Positions 11,901 to 23,551 of a stretch of 64,000 bases of DNA are shown here, one piece after another. Source of the stretch: Brachyhypopomus gauderio (taxonomy: Eukaryota > Chordata > Actinopteri > Gymnotiformes > Hypopomidae). Under the pieces are notes generated by a model. The model was not told the DNA's origin, did not search any database, and saw only the letters and a list, made by a program, of their open reading frames with translations. The stretch lies in the NCBI RefSeq assembly GCF_052324685.1, contig NC_135223.1, forward strand, positions 11,039,766 to 11,103,765, given 5' to 3'. Every line of letters begins with the position of its first letter. The stretch's first letter is position 1. Both the position numbers and the translations under genes were made by a program.

Positions 11901-13823
11901 TAGACATAATCGTCGAAAAACTCTTGGTAGAATGACATTCTGTAAAAACACAGTTAGATTAAAATAACTACATAAGTCATTTTCATTTATGTAAAGTTGC
12001 TATCTCTGCTCAAAATAAAAACGTCACACTTATAAGGTTTGTGTGAGGTAATCTGTACAAGTTGACATTGCAGGAGCTGAGCAGAACTTTGCCTAGGCTG
12101 TGTTAAGTCATATTACAGCTTTATGAAATTCCTTTTGGAACGTTAATACAATGTCTTAACAACATAATAAAGCTGGAAGTGTAGACTTACACATAGTTAA
12201 ATCCAAAACATCCCGTCTCTATACAGAGGACTTTTTCTCTTATTATTATGGATGAAGTAGTGCTGAGAGACACGTGCAACTGGCTGTAATGTGTGTCAAA
12301 TCATTTCAGTAATGCTTACGTCACGTCAGACTAAAGCTCCATTCTGTTCCACAGGATCTCTAAGCAATGCCCTGTATTTCCTTTACATCAATCATGTGAA
12401 GTGGGTCAAGGGAGCTGCAGTTGATTAAATCCTCTGAACAGGAACGATCTACCTCGTCATCATGAAGATAAAATGCTTCTTACCCCGTTTCTCTTGACAG
12501 CTGGGTAATTAAACAGCTGTTTTGCTTGATAATGTTGCAGGTGTCTATGCAATACCATCATATATTTTGGAGGTAAAATGAATTTAAGGTTGATGCTGGC
12601 TAAGCAGCTTGCTAGAGTCAATATTTAAAGTGGTGAAATTTATTTGCCAGCTGCTTTGGCAACTTTTTCTGAGCAGGTTATTTACACATCATTGATTGGT
12701 TTCAGTGAAATGTATGAAATATTAATAACACTCACACATAAATAAGCTCTGACATCTCAAATAATCAGCCAGCACGGACACTCAAATGGCCAGGTCTTCA
12801 CAAGGAACACAGTGACTGATGGGTAAACTGATGGGTAATCTGAACATCTCGTAAAAAGTTTTATATACTACTCCCTACGCAGTCGAACCTCCCTTCAATA
12901 TCCCAGTGAACCCAGTGTTCACTCCCTATGGGTTGGCATCTGCCCTAAAGTGGATGAATCCCTTGAGTTGTCCACTTTGCCGGGAATTTTCAGGGCCACA
13001 GGAATACAAGAATGACATTGGCGTTCATAAACGTAACAAATTACATTTTGAGAAAACGCACAATGTCAAACTTAAGGTCAGGAAACAATCTGCACTATGT
13101 AGACTATTAGCATTACATTTGTCTACAGTATTATCTGTACACATACTGCATGTACACTTTTGATGCATGGGTGCTGTTTTAACCACTGTTAGTGTTAAAA
13201 AGTACATAATGATCTATTTTGAGGAGATGGTGAGAAATTCAAACATATCACCAAAAGACCAAGTCTAGCACATTAACAAATAAACTGTAAGGACAGATAA
13301 TGAGGTTTCATTCCAGTGAACATGTAGTGCTATGGGTTATGAAATAAACACACATTTTTTATTACTCATAATTTGAGAAAAAGTACAGAATTTAGTCTAC
13401 CTGCAGCTCTGTTGGCTATAAGCAGCCACACTCATTTACTTGTATTCATCAGTTAGCTAGCTAACCGTTGGACTTTCACGTAGGTAGCGAGCTAACGCTG
13501 TTAGTACTGCCCAAGTACTGCAACGACGAAGGAGTACCATGCTCATTCTTCCCCACGACAGGACCTACACGTACTAGCTACATACATTTTGACAGGGTAC
13601 TGTTTTAAAAGCTTTATCTGAACTATATCATGGACGGAAAATATGGTAATGTAACGTCCATGCTGTCTGGATGTGTACAGTGTTGAATACAACCTCACCT
13701 TGACAACTGGCGTAATCTACTACAGCTAGCTTAAAAGCTAACCTAGCTGAAAGGCTGCATGGAAATCATTGAAGCTAACGCATGAAAAAATAAATTCAGA
13801 CTCTGATTACAACTACTTACCAT
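8905..13823 (-). CDS. dap3: Mitochondrial ribosomal protein mS29 / death-associated protein 3
   Basis: Thirteen coding exons: 13823-13821, 11939-11898, 11747-11625, 11506-11405, 11282-11174, 11003-10911, 10707-10577, 10359-10279, 10117-9950, 9840-9781, 9671-9582, 9220-9103 and 8990-8905. They total 1,206 nt, or 401 residues (human 398). mS29 is the GTP-binding protein of the 28S mitochondrial ribosomal subunit and is also known as a pro-apoptotic factor. Visible blocks are [25 protein letters not shown], the P-loop YGEVGCGKT (about 127-135), a Walker-B-like LVVAVDG (about 261-267), [32 protein letters not shown] and the C-terminal [13 protein letters not shown]. In this model the ATG forms the last three bases of exon 1, followed at once by the donor GTAAGT; residues 2-15 ([14 protein letters not shown]) are basic and fit a mitochondrial presequence. 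Codon phases agree at every junction. Only the first two exons are uncertain. Confidence 0.94.
11940..13820 (-). other. dap3 intron 1
   Basis: A 1.9-kb intron between the start-codon exon and the presequence exon. It holds an open stretch at about 12906-13163 (+), [20 protein letters not shown], which has no recognised homology and is not framed by splice signals, probably part of an unclassified repeat. Nothing else was seen. Confidence 0.5.
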
Positions 13824-14859
13824 ATTCCGATATAATCAGTCGGTATTTACACAGACAAAGATTTATACAAGTAGAACTACGAACAATTTAGAAATACAGC
13901 TAGTAAGTGTCGTCCTGTCACAGATGTACAACGATGTGCGCCGCCATGATTGTTTTAAGTAATAGGATATTACGTAATGGATCCCGTTAACGAGTGAAAT
14001 ATAGAAAACATTCAATATTTTAAAAAATCTAACATTATTTATATATTTCATATAAGTATGAAAATGTCTCACGTTGCCATGACTTACAGAGAAATATACA
14101 AAATGAATGCATATATATTAGAAACATATATAGACACATGATCAATAGTATTGTACATTAGTATTTTATTTAATAAAAGCGCATTTATTCTAAAAAGTGG
14201 ATCAAATTTCTAATGTCATCCATACATAATTGGTTTACAGTGGAACAAAAAATGCTCCAAAAAAATCTGCAAAATATATTTAAAACATGGTTTGGGTAAT
14301 ATTATTTATATCCTTACTGGTATTTCAAACAGGCTATATTCTTAAATAGTATCACAATTATCTTCAATCTTATAATTACTGAGAAAATACTTACTGTGAT
14401 CTTTTGTGTCATTGTATCACAAAAGAGAAAGTAAGAGAAAGCAAGGATGTACAACATGGTCAGGAAAAATATGGAGTAGACAAGAGTGATCAGGATAAAG
14501 GCTACAAGACAGTCACCAAAAAGTTTGATGTATCATTGACAAATGATTGTGAACATGAGTCTGTATCCCATATAGATGTGGTCACAAGGGGAATATCAAC
14601 CCAACATCAAAAATAAAGTATATAGTCCATATAGTATAGTATATAGTCCACATAGAGAAAGAGGTATAATCCAAAGCTTATCCAGGCTGACCTTCAAATG
14701 TATGAATGAATATGGGTAGAAGACAAAATGTTCTCAGAGAAACACACACGAAAAAAAAGACAAAATGCATGCTGAGAAGCCACAGTTGTTCCTAGAGATT
14801 GTATTTTGGACAAACAAAACAATGTGAGAGCTTTTAAGTAAATTATATCAACAGAAGAA
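13824..14859. other. dap3 5' UTR/promoter side and AT-rich spacer
   Basis: The dap3 transcript probably starts near 13850-13960, where a short GC-richer stretch (GTGCGCCGCCATGATTG) occurs. Beyond 13960 the DNA is AT-rich and shows no gene. Confidence 0.4.
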
Positions 14860-15165
14860 AGCTTTCAAAGGGAAGAACATCATTCCTGTGGTGAGACATA
14901 GTGGAGCCACACTGATGTTGTGGAGCTGCTTTGCTGTCTCTGGAACTAGGTATTGTGAATCTGAACAGGCCACATTAAAATTACAATATTATCAAGGTAT
15001 TTGGGGGGGGGGAGGTCAAGCACAGGGTAATAAAGCCGTGTGAGTCTCAGGTCATGGATCCTACAGCAGTCAAAAATGGACACACGAAAATTAAAAACTG
15101 AAACACTTGGACCCTAGAAGTGGCCCACGATGAGTCCTGAATCTCATTGAACATCTGTGTAAAAA
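14860..15165 (+). mobile_element. Decayed Tc1/mariner transposase fragment
   Basis: Plus-strand reading gives KNIIPVVRHSGATLMLWSCF and later a broken WPTMSPE..., matching the Tc1 transposase blocks around the second catalytic aspartate and the usual 'SPDLNPIE' region. Stops and frameshifts interrupt it, and a G-run lies at 15002-15012. No terminal repeats were found. Confidence 0.6.
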
Positions 15166-16739
15166 CTGTCCATTGGGAGAGGATGTGCTATTAATCCTAA
15201 TTAGATTTTTTTTTCTTTTATTCTTCTGCTACTTTCTTTTGTTTAATTTATAAAAGGTGGACACAAATGTGAGGTACTGGTGGTACCTGGTGGTGCCCAT
15301 ACCCATAGCCACTGTGAGTGTAGAGCCTTAAAAAGGCATATTAAATGGAAAGAAATAGTACAATAGGAAAAGATTTCTATTCAAAATTGTAGTCTTCTTC
15401 AACTTCTTTAAAATAATTATTTTATATGCAATTAAGCTACCAGATATCTTTGTTAAACTCACCCGAAATGTTTTGTCTAACTGCTCAAGGTAGCATCATT
15501 AAATCCACCAGAAAGTGCCCTTGGGGTCTTGAGAATTCTTGAGGTAGCATTGTTAAATTTAACTAACACCTGAGAACAATTCACAAGGCTCTATTTAATA
15601 AGTCTAATTATTCGAACACTAATAAGATGATAGATATCAAGGATCAAATCACACAGAATCATAATGATTGCATTGCACTTGTGTAATCATTAGATCTGAT
15701 CAACTCCTATTTGTGGCCCACAACAGGCCTTTTGCTCATACGATTGGACAACTGTGGTCTATAGTCTGTGTTGTCCTTTAAAAATCCTTTATAATAGCAA
15801 AAATAAAAGTCATAGACTGAAATACTTTACTTGTTCAGTGGGGGGAAGCAGGTTATCAGTATTGAGTTGTCATTCAAAGTTGCTCCAGTGTTTACTCAGA
15901 CTCTGTTTTGCTGACTGGCAGCAGTTCTGTATTTTATTTTCAGTATGTGTGTTTGCCACAGAGGGCAACTAAGGTGCTCTTTGATGTGTCATCAGTTCTA
16001 GGATGATTAAGTGCTAGCAGGAACTGCTTAGAGAGTGCAACATATATGGGCACATGTGGGGTTCAACATGATCATTTGTAAATGGGTAAACATTTCTTTA
16101 GATTCTTTCTCATACATCATTCACTCATGTATGTAGATCCTTTAGGATCTGTCTCATACATGTCTGCATGAGTTAAATGGAGCTAAAGAAGAGAGCACCA
16201 TTGTATGCAGTTATCTGGCTTAACAGCAATTCTATAAAACACCAGCATGCATCCTAATGTTTTGTTTATACACAAATACCTATGGAAGTTGTATCATTAT
16301 TACTACTCTTGAAAGTAAAGATAGGACTAGATGATGGGTAAATAAACTTATTTTCCTTACTGTGATTGCTCTACTGGAAGCCCCCTGGAGGACAGAATTG
16401 GGTGCAGGAATGGAAGAGAGGACAGACCCAGGACAGAGAACCATCCACCACTGGACATACAAGCACACACACATTGGACATGATTGGACATGAGTCACAC
16501 ATACATACACTCAGAGAGAGAATTTTTCAGGGATATCCAATTTTCATAAACTCCATGTTTTTGGACTAAGGGAGAAAGCCAGAGTCCCTAGAGGAAACCC
16601 ACACAGACATGGTTCTTACCATACTTTCTTACTACAGAATTCTATGAATATTGCAATATTATTAAAACCCACCTATTTATTTATCTTGTACAGAAAACCA
16701 ACACTTGATGTCTTTACAGGACAGTATTTGTTGGATAAG
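15166..16739. other. Gene-free AT-rich interval
   Basis: Low-complexity AT-rich sequence with no exon-like conserved peptide on either strand. An uncharacterised repeat may begin near 16360, but I see no ends for it. Confidence 0.4.
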
Positions 16740-17142
16740 ATGAACCGGAGCCCTCTAGCAGTGCCAAGTCAGAGACTGAGGTGGAGGAGAACCTCCAGTG
16801 ACTCCAGACGTGGAGGTGGAGGAGGAAGCTCCTGTCAGGCAGCTTTGGGTTCTCGGTGTGGCAGCCAGGTCCCTCTCTTGTCTTTGTGCCTGTGTTGTCC
16901 TTGCATCTGTCCTAATGTTGTCCTTTGTGTTGTGCCTGTCACTGTGTCTGTCCCTGTCCACTGTTGTTCCTCGTGCCTCGTCCCTTGTTGTCCCAGGGAG
17001 GTCATCGTAGCTTCAGTACATCTGCTGGCTCCTCCCTGGAGGAACTGCTCTTGACGTGCTCTGGGCAGAGTGGTTCTCATGTTCCAGATCTGTCCTTCGG
17101 TGCGGGTCGGATGGTGCTGGGCGTCCTTCGGTGGGGGGGTAA

Positions 17143-17369
17143 TGTCACAGTAGCCAAAATCCTCCCTTGTGTTCATGCGTTTCTGTGTGTGTGTTTCTGT
17201 GTAATTGGTTTCACCTGTCCCTCAGTGTCATGCATTGCATGTGTGTATTGTTAGAGTTTGTGTGTGTCGCCCTTGTTATTTGTCTTTGTACCTTCTAGAG
17301 TCCTGAGCTATTCATGTTCTGACACTTGTGTCTCAGCTTCCTGCCTCATGCCTGGCACTCAATGTGACA
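17143..17369 (+). mobile_element. LTR of a gypsy-like retrotransposon (227 bp) with adjacent internal 3' end
   Basis: The segment starts TGTCACA and ends TGTGACA, a perfect 7-bp inverted pair with TG..CA ends. It is preceded by a purine-rich tract (GGTGGGGGGGTAA), the expected polypurine tract. The upstream CT/TG-rich stretch, about 16740-17142, would be the 3' end of the internal region. No protease, RT or integrase is recognisable. A second LTR copy was not found within the window. Confidence 0.5.
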
Positions 17370-19588
17370 GCTACAACTAATTTAACATTTTCAACAGTTT
17401 TTCATAAAAAGAACAGTCATAAAGTCATTTAAACTACCTATGTTAATAAAGGAAGTAAAAGAGACAACAGAGAAATGGGACAACAGACACCTGAAGCAAG
17501 AAGGGGAGACATACCCACAGCGGGACACAGAGAAGAACTGGGAGATGGATGGCTGGGTTAAAGGCTGGACAAATGCATCTGCAAAAGTTTTTCGTAAGTA
17601 AAATTGTGTATTTTCTCAAGTAAAAGGTTAACTGCTTAGTAAATTTACACCAAAATGATTCTTCTTTTTGTTTACTGTGTCAACATCCCCAAAAGTGTTA
17701 TTATTTGTAGAGTCTCTGGGTGTGACCTAACTGAAATCACCCACTGTCATCTATACGTCTTATACATATACGTCTTATACATCTCAGACACTATTTGCTG
17801 CAAAACACAGATCAGTGAACAGATGAACAAATGAAACACATTTTAGGCAGACTCACGTCCCGGCCCCCTCCCTGCAAGACATGAGGCAGCGTCAACACAC
17901 ACACCCCCACCAACACCAATCACACCACCACTTCACAACACACCCCCCAATCACCCCACTCCTCCTCACCATGTCCCTTCACCAGAATACTAATCCACAC
18001 TCACTCAGTTTACCTCAGCCTATTGAAACCCACAGCTCCTTCCCTCCAGTGCTTTGAATTAGCTGCTACTGAGACTTGTGTGATGGCTGCCGGGCGTCTG
18101 GTTGTTTTTGGTTCTTGAGTTTGTCTGTCTTAGTTGTCAGTTCATGCTTTATTCACATCTTGATTACACAATATTTGTCACAGACGTTAAGTTTCGATAT
18201 TAATATACTACTGCTAAAGCCAAAGATTTGCACAGTTTTGCATATGAGCTACAAAGCCAAGCAAGTCAACTATCCAAACTGTGAATGACACCCCTGACCC
18301 TCTTTCACAAGAACCTGAATGAAACATTTAATGGATCAAACAATGAAATGGTCAGACAGCATGATATATAAAGCATATACAATATAATATTTGGGCTGGA
18401 AAGACTGCAAAGTGCTTCTGACCATATGAATAAAATTCAGCAGTCCATAACTGTCATCAGATATTTTGCACCTATTTTATTGAGACTGTATATTCTTGTT
18501 GCAAGATATTCTGAAAAACAGAACTGGAAGTTCCAATGGAAAGGTTTATTAAGTACACAGTGAGGAGTGCCTTCAGAACCCAACAGACATTAATAAAGAA
18601 AGGGAAAAACAAACAAAAATAATAATAAAACAAGTCAAAATAAACAAATTAATTCAATACACACATAGGCCTATCAACCAGGCCCTAAAACCCATTTGCA
18701 GTCCCAGCCAGCTCTCCCCCTAATCACAGGGTTCTGCCTTTCACAAACCCATTAACCTATTGGATTCAACCACCCACCGGTACGTTTGCAGGTAAGTTTT
18801 TTAATGTACAAGTTCTGATTACATATATCTATTTCAACTTGACTCAAACATTTTATTATTTAGTCAATACAAAATTCTACTTGTAGCACAACCTCAAGAC
18901 TACATCACCCATCAGCCCCCTGGGCTCAGGTCCTTTGACCTGTAAGAGGCTGTAAACATAATTTCAAAACTCACAATAAATCACAAGATAATCACAGTTG
19001 TTTATTTGTTTTTCAGAGTCCTGACAAGGTCCAACTGGTGTTTGCCACTGCAGCCCTGTGGGTACCAATAAAAGAGTCTTGTCTTGTGTTTCTGTTCATT
19101 ATAATAGCTCACAGGAACGGCCGAGAGCTCCGGTACAATTCCTCTGAAGTCTTAGCTCCTCCTGCTGTGGATGTCCAAATGATCTGTGTTATAGATATTA
19201 ATCTAATACAATAACATTCAGTGGAAAGAGTGATTTTAACACAGGAATACGGTGGTTTCGTACTGATATGGCATCTACACAGTTGAAACAAACATGGAAG
19301 AAATGACAACCTAGAGGTTCTTGAAAAACTACCGATAAGAGGGTATACACAAACATGCTGTTGGTGTGCAAGACTTTGAGAAAGAACATGTTTGCTCGAA
19401 AAGAATTTCTGTGTTATGACCGACACTGCTTACCCTCACCGCGAGTGTGATCAGGGGCTCCAGATCACGTATGATTGTAGTCTGCGTCAGCAGCACAACA
19501 ACAGACAACGGCCTTCTACAAATACACCACTGTGAAGTGCAGAATGTGTGCTAGTTTGTAGACCAGATAGTTTTCTCATTGATCAATT
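17370..19588. other. Gene-free interval
   Basis: Contains CA/CCA-rich sequence near 17890-17960 and an AATAAA at 19067 after a block resembling the end of a repeat. I found no exon with recognised homology. Confidence 0.4.
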
Positions 19589-20440
19589 TCTGCATGATAA
19601 GGCAATTTAATGATTCACCCAAGGTCACTGCTAGTGTCCACTGTAGTGATAACCATGAAGCTAAAACTGGTCATGCGCTGTCGCATCACTCACTACACAG
19701 TTCTAAACTGTCTCTGGTAGCATCATCAGCACAAGAGCCGTGCATCAGGAGCTTAATGAAATGGGTTTTCATGGCCGAGCAGCTGCACACAAATCTAAGA
19801 TCGCTGTGAGCGAGGCAGAGCAAAGACTGGATGGCTGTAAAGTGTGCTGCCACTGGACCCTGGAGAAGTGGAAATGTGTTCTCTGGATTGTTGAATCATA
19901 TCTCACCATATGGCAGCATGATGAATGAATCTGTGTTTGGCAGATGCCAGGAGAATGCTACCTGTCAGTAAAGTTTGGTATAGAAGGGATAATGGTTTGA
20001 GGCAGATTTGGTATGGGCTAGGCCCCTTAGTTCATGTGAAGGGTAAAGTTAATGCATTATACAAAGAGATATTAAACAATGATGTGCTTCTGAGTCTGGC
20101 AACAGTTTGGGGAAGGCCCTTTCCTGTTTCAGCATCACTGTGCCCTTGTGTACAAAGTGGGGTAAATAAAAGACACGGTTTAACAAGTTTAGTGTCCAAG
20201 GAGGCCCAGTGGCACAGAGCCCAGACCTCAGCCAAGCTGAACATCATTGGGATAAATGGGAGCATGGACAGTGAGCCAGGCCTTCTCATATAAAATCAGT
20301 GCTCTTTGATTTAACGGGCACAAATTCTGACAGATACTCTTCAAAATCTTCAAAGCCTTCCCAAACAGTAGAGGCTGCTATTATCAAGGCAACATTCACA
20401 TTATAAGATTATTAAATCCAGCTTGAGGGAGGGGGGTTGG
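19589..20440 (+). mobile_element. Decayed Tc1-like transposase pseudogene
   Basis: The plus strand reads NEMGFHGRAAAHKSKI (19754-), HWTLEKWKCVLW, then LGPLVHVKGKVNALYKEIL. These follow the order of a Tc1 transposase: DNA-binding linker, first catalytic block, then the block before the last D/E. Stops and shifts break the frame, for example near 19926. Clear terminal repeats were not located. Confidence 0.7.
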
Positions 20441-20890
20441 GCAGATCATATATGCCTGTCTTGATGATTCACATTTGGATTTGCAATGGACTTGTATCTG
20501 TCTGTATCTCGGGGGGGTTGTCTATTTGATTTAGGGGAATTGCAATGACATTTTAATGCCATACAATGTACACTTACCCTCACAAATTAAGCGGAGCATG
20601 TTAAGGTTAAGGCCCAAAAAGTAACTGCAGCAGAGGGAAGTATAGGCAAATGTATATCCTCATGTGTATTTACCTTATCCCTGGCAAACCCTGAAATTTG
20701 TTTGATATGCCAGCGTAACCAAAGTTATTAGGTGCTGTCATCACAACACTGTGAATTAGCATAATATGCTAATGTGCAAATAACTACCCCATTTTAACAT
20801 TGGGTATAAAGATTGTTTGTGTTAAATATACGATGTTAACCAACAGAATCAGTTCTTTAAAATCATATAGCACTTTCCAATTCTAACCTA

Positions 20891-22093
20891 CACTATATTG
20901 CCAAAAGTATTCAATCACCTTCCTTGATTCACAAATGAGCACAAGTGACATCATATTCCTAATCCATAGGGTTTGATATGACGTCGGTCCACCCTCTGCA
21001 GCTAGAACAGCTTCAACTCTTCTGTGAAGGCTGTCCACAAGGTTTAGGAGTGTGTTCATGAGGATTTTTAAGCATTCTTTCAGAAACACATTTGTGAGGT
21101 CACATGCTGATGTTGGACAAGAAGGTCTGGCTCTCAGTCTCCGCTCTAATTCATCCCAATGGTGTTCTATTGGGTTGAGGTCAGGACTCAACTCAGTCAA
21201 GTTCATCCACACCAGACTGCCTTTAAGGCCTTGCTTTGTGCATTGCTGCACAGTCATGTTGGAAGAGGAAGGGGCCAGCTTCAAATTGTTCCCACAAAGT
21301 TGGGAGCATGCAATTGTCCAAAATGTCTTGGTATGCTGAAGCATTCAGAGTTCCTTTCACTAGAACTAAGGGGCCAAGCCCCTCCTGAAAAAAACAACCT
21401 CACACTTTAATCCCCCTCCACCAAACTGTACACTTGCCACAATGCAGTCAGAAAAGTACCGTTCTTCTGGCAACCCCAAACCCAGACTCATCTATCAGAT
21501 TGCCAGATGGAGAAGCACGATTCATCACTCCAGAGAACACACCTACACTGCTCTAGAGTCCAGTGGCGTTGTGCACACACACCACTGCATACGACGCTTT
21601 GCATTGCACTTGGTGATGTATAGGTTGGATGCAGCTGCTCGATCATGGAAACCCATTCCATGAAGCTCTCTGCACACTATTCTTGAGCTAATCTGAAGGC
21701 CACATGAAGTTTGGATGTTTGTAGTGATTGACTGACCTCTTTGCATTACGCACTTCAGCATCCACTGAACTCGCTCCGTCAGTTTATGTGGTCTACCACT
21801 TCGTGGCCAAGTTGCTGTCGTTCCCAAATACTTCCATTTTCTACTAATACAGCTGACCGTTGACTGGAATATTTAGGAGTGAAGAAATTTCACGACTGGA
21901 TTTGTTGCACAGGTGGCATCCTATCACATTTCCACACTGGAATTCACTGAGCTCCCCATTGTTTCAAAAATGCTTGTAAAAACAGTCTGCATGTCTAGGT
22001 CCTTAATTTTATACATTTTATGTGGCTATGGAAGTGATTGGAACACCTGATTCTGATAATTTGGAGGGTGAGAGATTTTTTGGAAAATGTACT
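20891..22093 (-). mobile_element. Tc1/mariner element, about 1.2 kb, transposase broken
   Basis: The left end follows a TA dinucleotide and reads CACTATATTGCCAAAAGTAT, a typical fish Tc1 terminal repeat. The right end near 22060-22093 is a decayed inverted copy (GGTGAGAGATTTTTTGGAAAA). Between them the minus strand encodes the transposase in fragments: 21827-21543 (RSGRPHKLTERVQWMLK; HGMGFHDRAAAS) and 21344-20883 (SPDLNPIEHHWDELERRLRA). Frameshifts separate the pieces, so the copy is inactive. Confidence 0.9.
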
Positions 22094-23231
22094 TAAAACA
22101 AAATATCATTGTATTCATAAAGGTTAACATTTTTTATACATTTCTATTCAAGATATCAGCATATCATAATTTCAAATGTGGCAATGAGTTTGACATTGTA
22201 ATATATGTGATACAGAATGTTCATATTATTCCTATATCATATTCTCTGTTCCCAGCATCCTAATTAATGCATGTGTCCCGGTGGCATTCCCATGCCTGCA
22301 GTAGCCAGCACGCGGCGATGTTGAGCACGTGGCGTTTGTTTATGTTTTCGTTGTCGTTTGTTCTTGTTCTTCCCCACGTCTCCCATATTGTCATAACGGG
22401 GTTATGTCGTTATGTTCAAATTACTGAACCTTTTTCTGTACGTTCTTCGCCCGTAACACCATGAAAGCATGCTTAGATAAATTAGAAGACAGATAAAAAT
22501 TTTATATATGATATATTCATAATAAATATATGTATATCTGACTATTACAGTAGACACATTATATATAGACTACTCTTAAAATGACCCATCATCACATATC
22601 TCTTCCTCTGCTCCACCAAGGACCTTCACTTCACCAGTACAGTGAAGTATACCACGTTTGATTCCCTTGTTTTCTTTACTTTTTAAGATGTTCAATGTTT
22701 ATGTTCTTAAATATCCAGTGTCGCTGTTCCATTAGCCTATTTACAGGATTTTGAGAGTACGCGGGATCAAACTCGTGATCGAGCGCCACCTCTGGTCACC
22801 TTAAGTAGTGCACTTATTTTGATTCACACAACGTTAGTGAATTACAACGCTGCGAGTATCTACAGGAAACGTAGCAGAATGTTACATCCAGTTATATGGC
22901 AATAATTCAAACATCGACGAGGTCAAATTTAGAAAATATACACATTAATATATGGAACTTTTATTCGTGTACAACAATCGACATAAAATATATTCTGATA
23001 ATATAATACAAATCATTACATTAAAAATAAGTCAAAATAAGTCAAAATGAGACACAATGGTTGTTGGTTGCCAATTAGATTGGATAAAGCAAACGGAACG
23101 CTGTTTTATCATTGCTTTGACCCTTCCAAAAATACTTCCGACAATATAGCAGTACGTGCCATGGGCAAGCACCCGTTTTATGCTCCGTCCGATTTTACGA
23201 GTTTGTTTTTCTGCCTTTTTTCGGGTCACTG
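22094..23231. other. AT-rich interval upstream of the ASH1L-like gene
   Basis: Mostly AT-rich with no recognised coding sequence. The last 200 bases lead into a more GC-rich stretch and could hold promoter elements. Confidence 0.35.
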
Positions 23232-23551
23232 ATGGCGAGCGGTGGTGAACAGTTAGGCTTTACTGGGTACGGGATTGCACTGATCCCTTCAGCGATTACT
23301 AGTAGTTGGATATCTGGGTACACAATGTACGACTATGCTTTAGATGTAAAACAACTGCGCAAGAGACGGATAGCGGGAGGGGAGGAGGGGGGCTCAGAGG
23401 AGAAAGGGGGAACTCGAGTGTCGTACGCTGTTGCACAACGTTCATCTTCACGGGTCCATCACTCGAACGGACGCGCAACATCCCTGCTCTGCTCGCCTCG
23501 GCTCGTTGTAAACGAGAGCTGGGCTGCTCCTCGTCGTGGGATCTTCTTCAG
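23232..23551 (+). promoter_or_regulatory. Probable first (non-coding) exon and CpG-rich start of the ASH1L-like gene
   Basis: The stretch is richer in G+C and CpG than its surroundings and ends in CTTCAG followed by GTATGTGC, a good splice donor at 23552. It lies upstream of the first coding exon on the same strand, and ASH1L genes do have 5' UTR exons. Assignment is by position and donor only. Confidence 0.35.
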
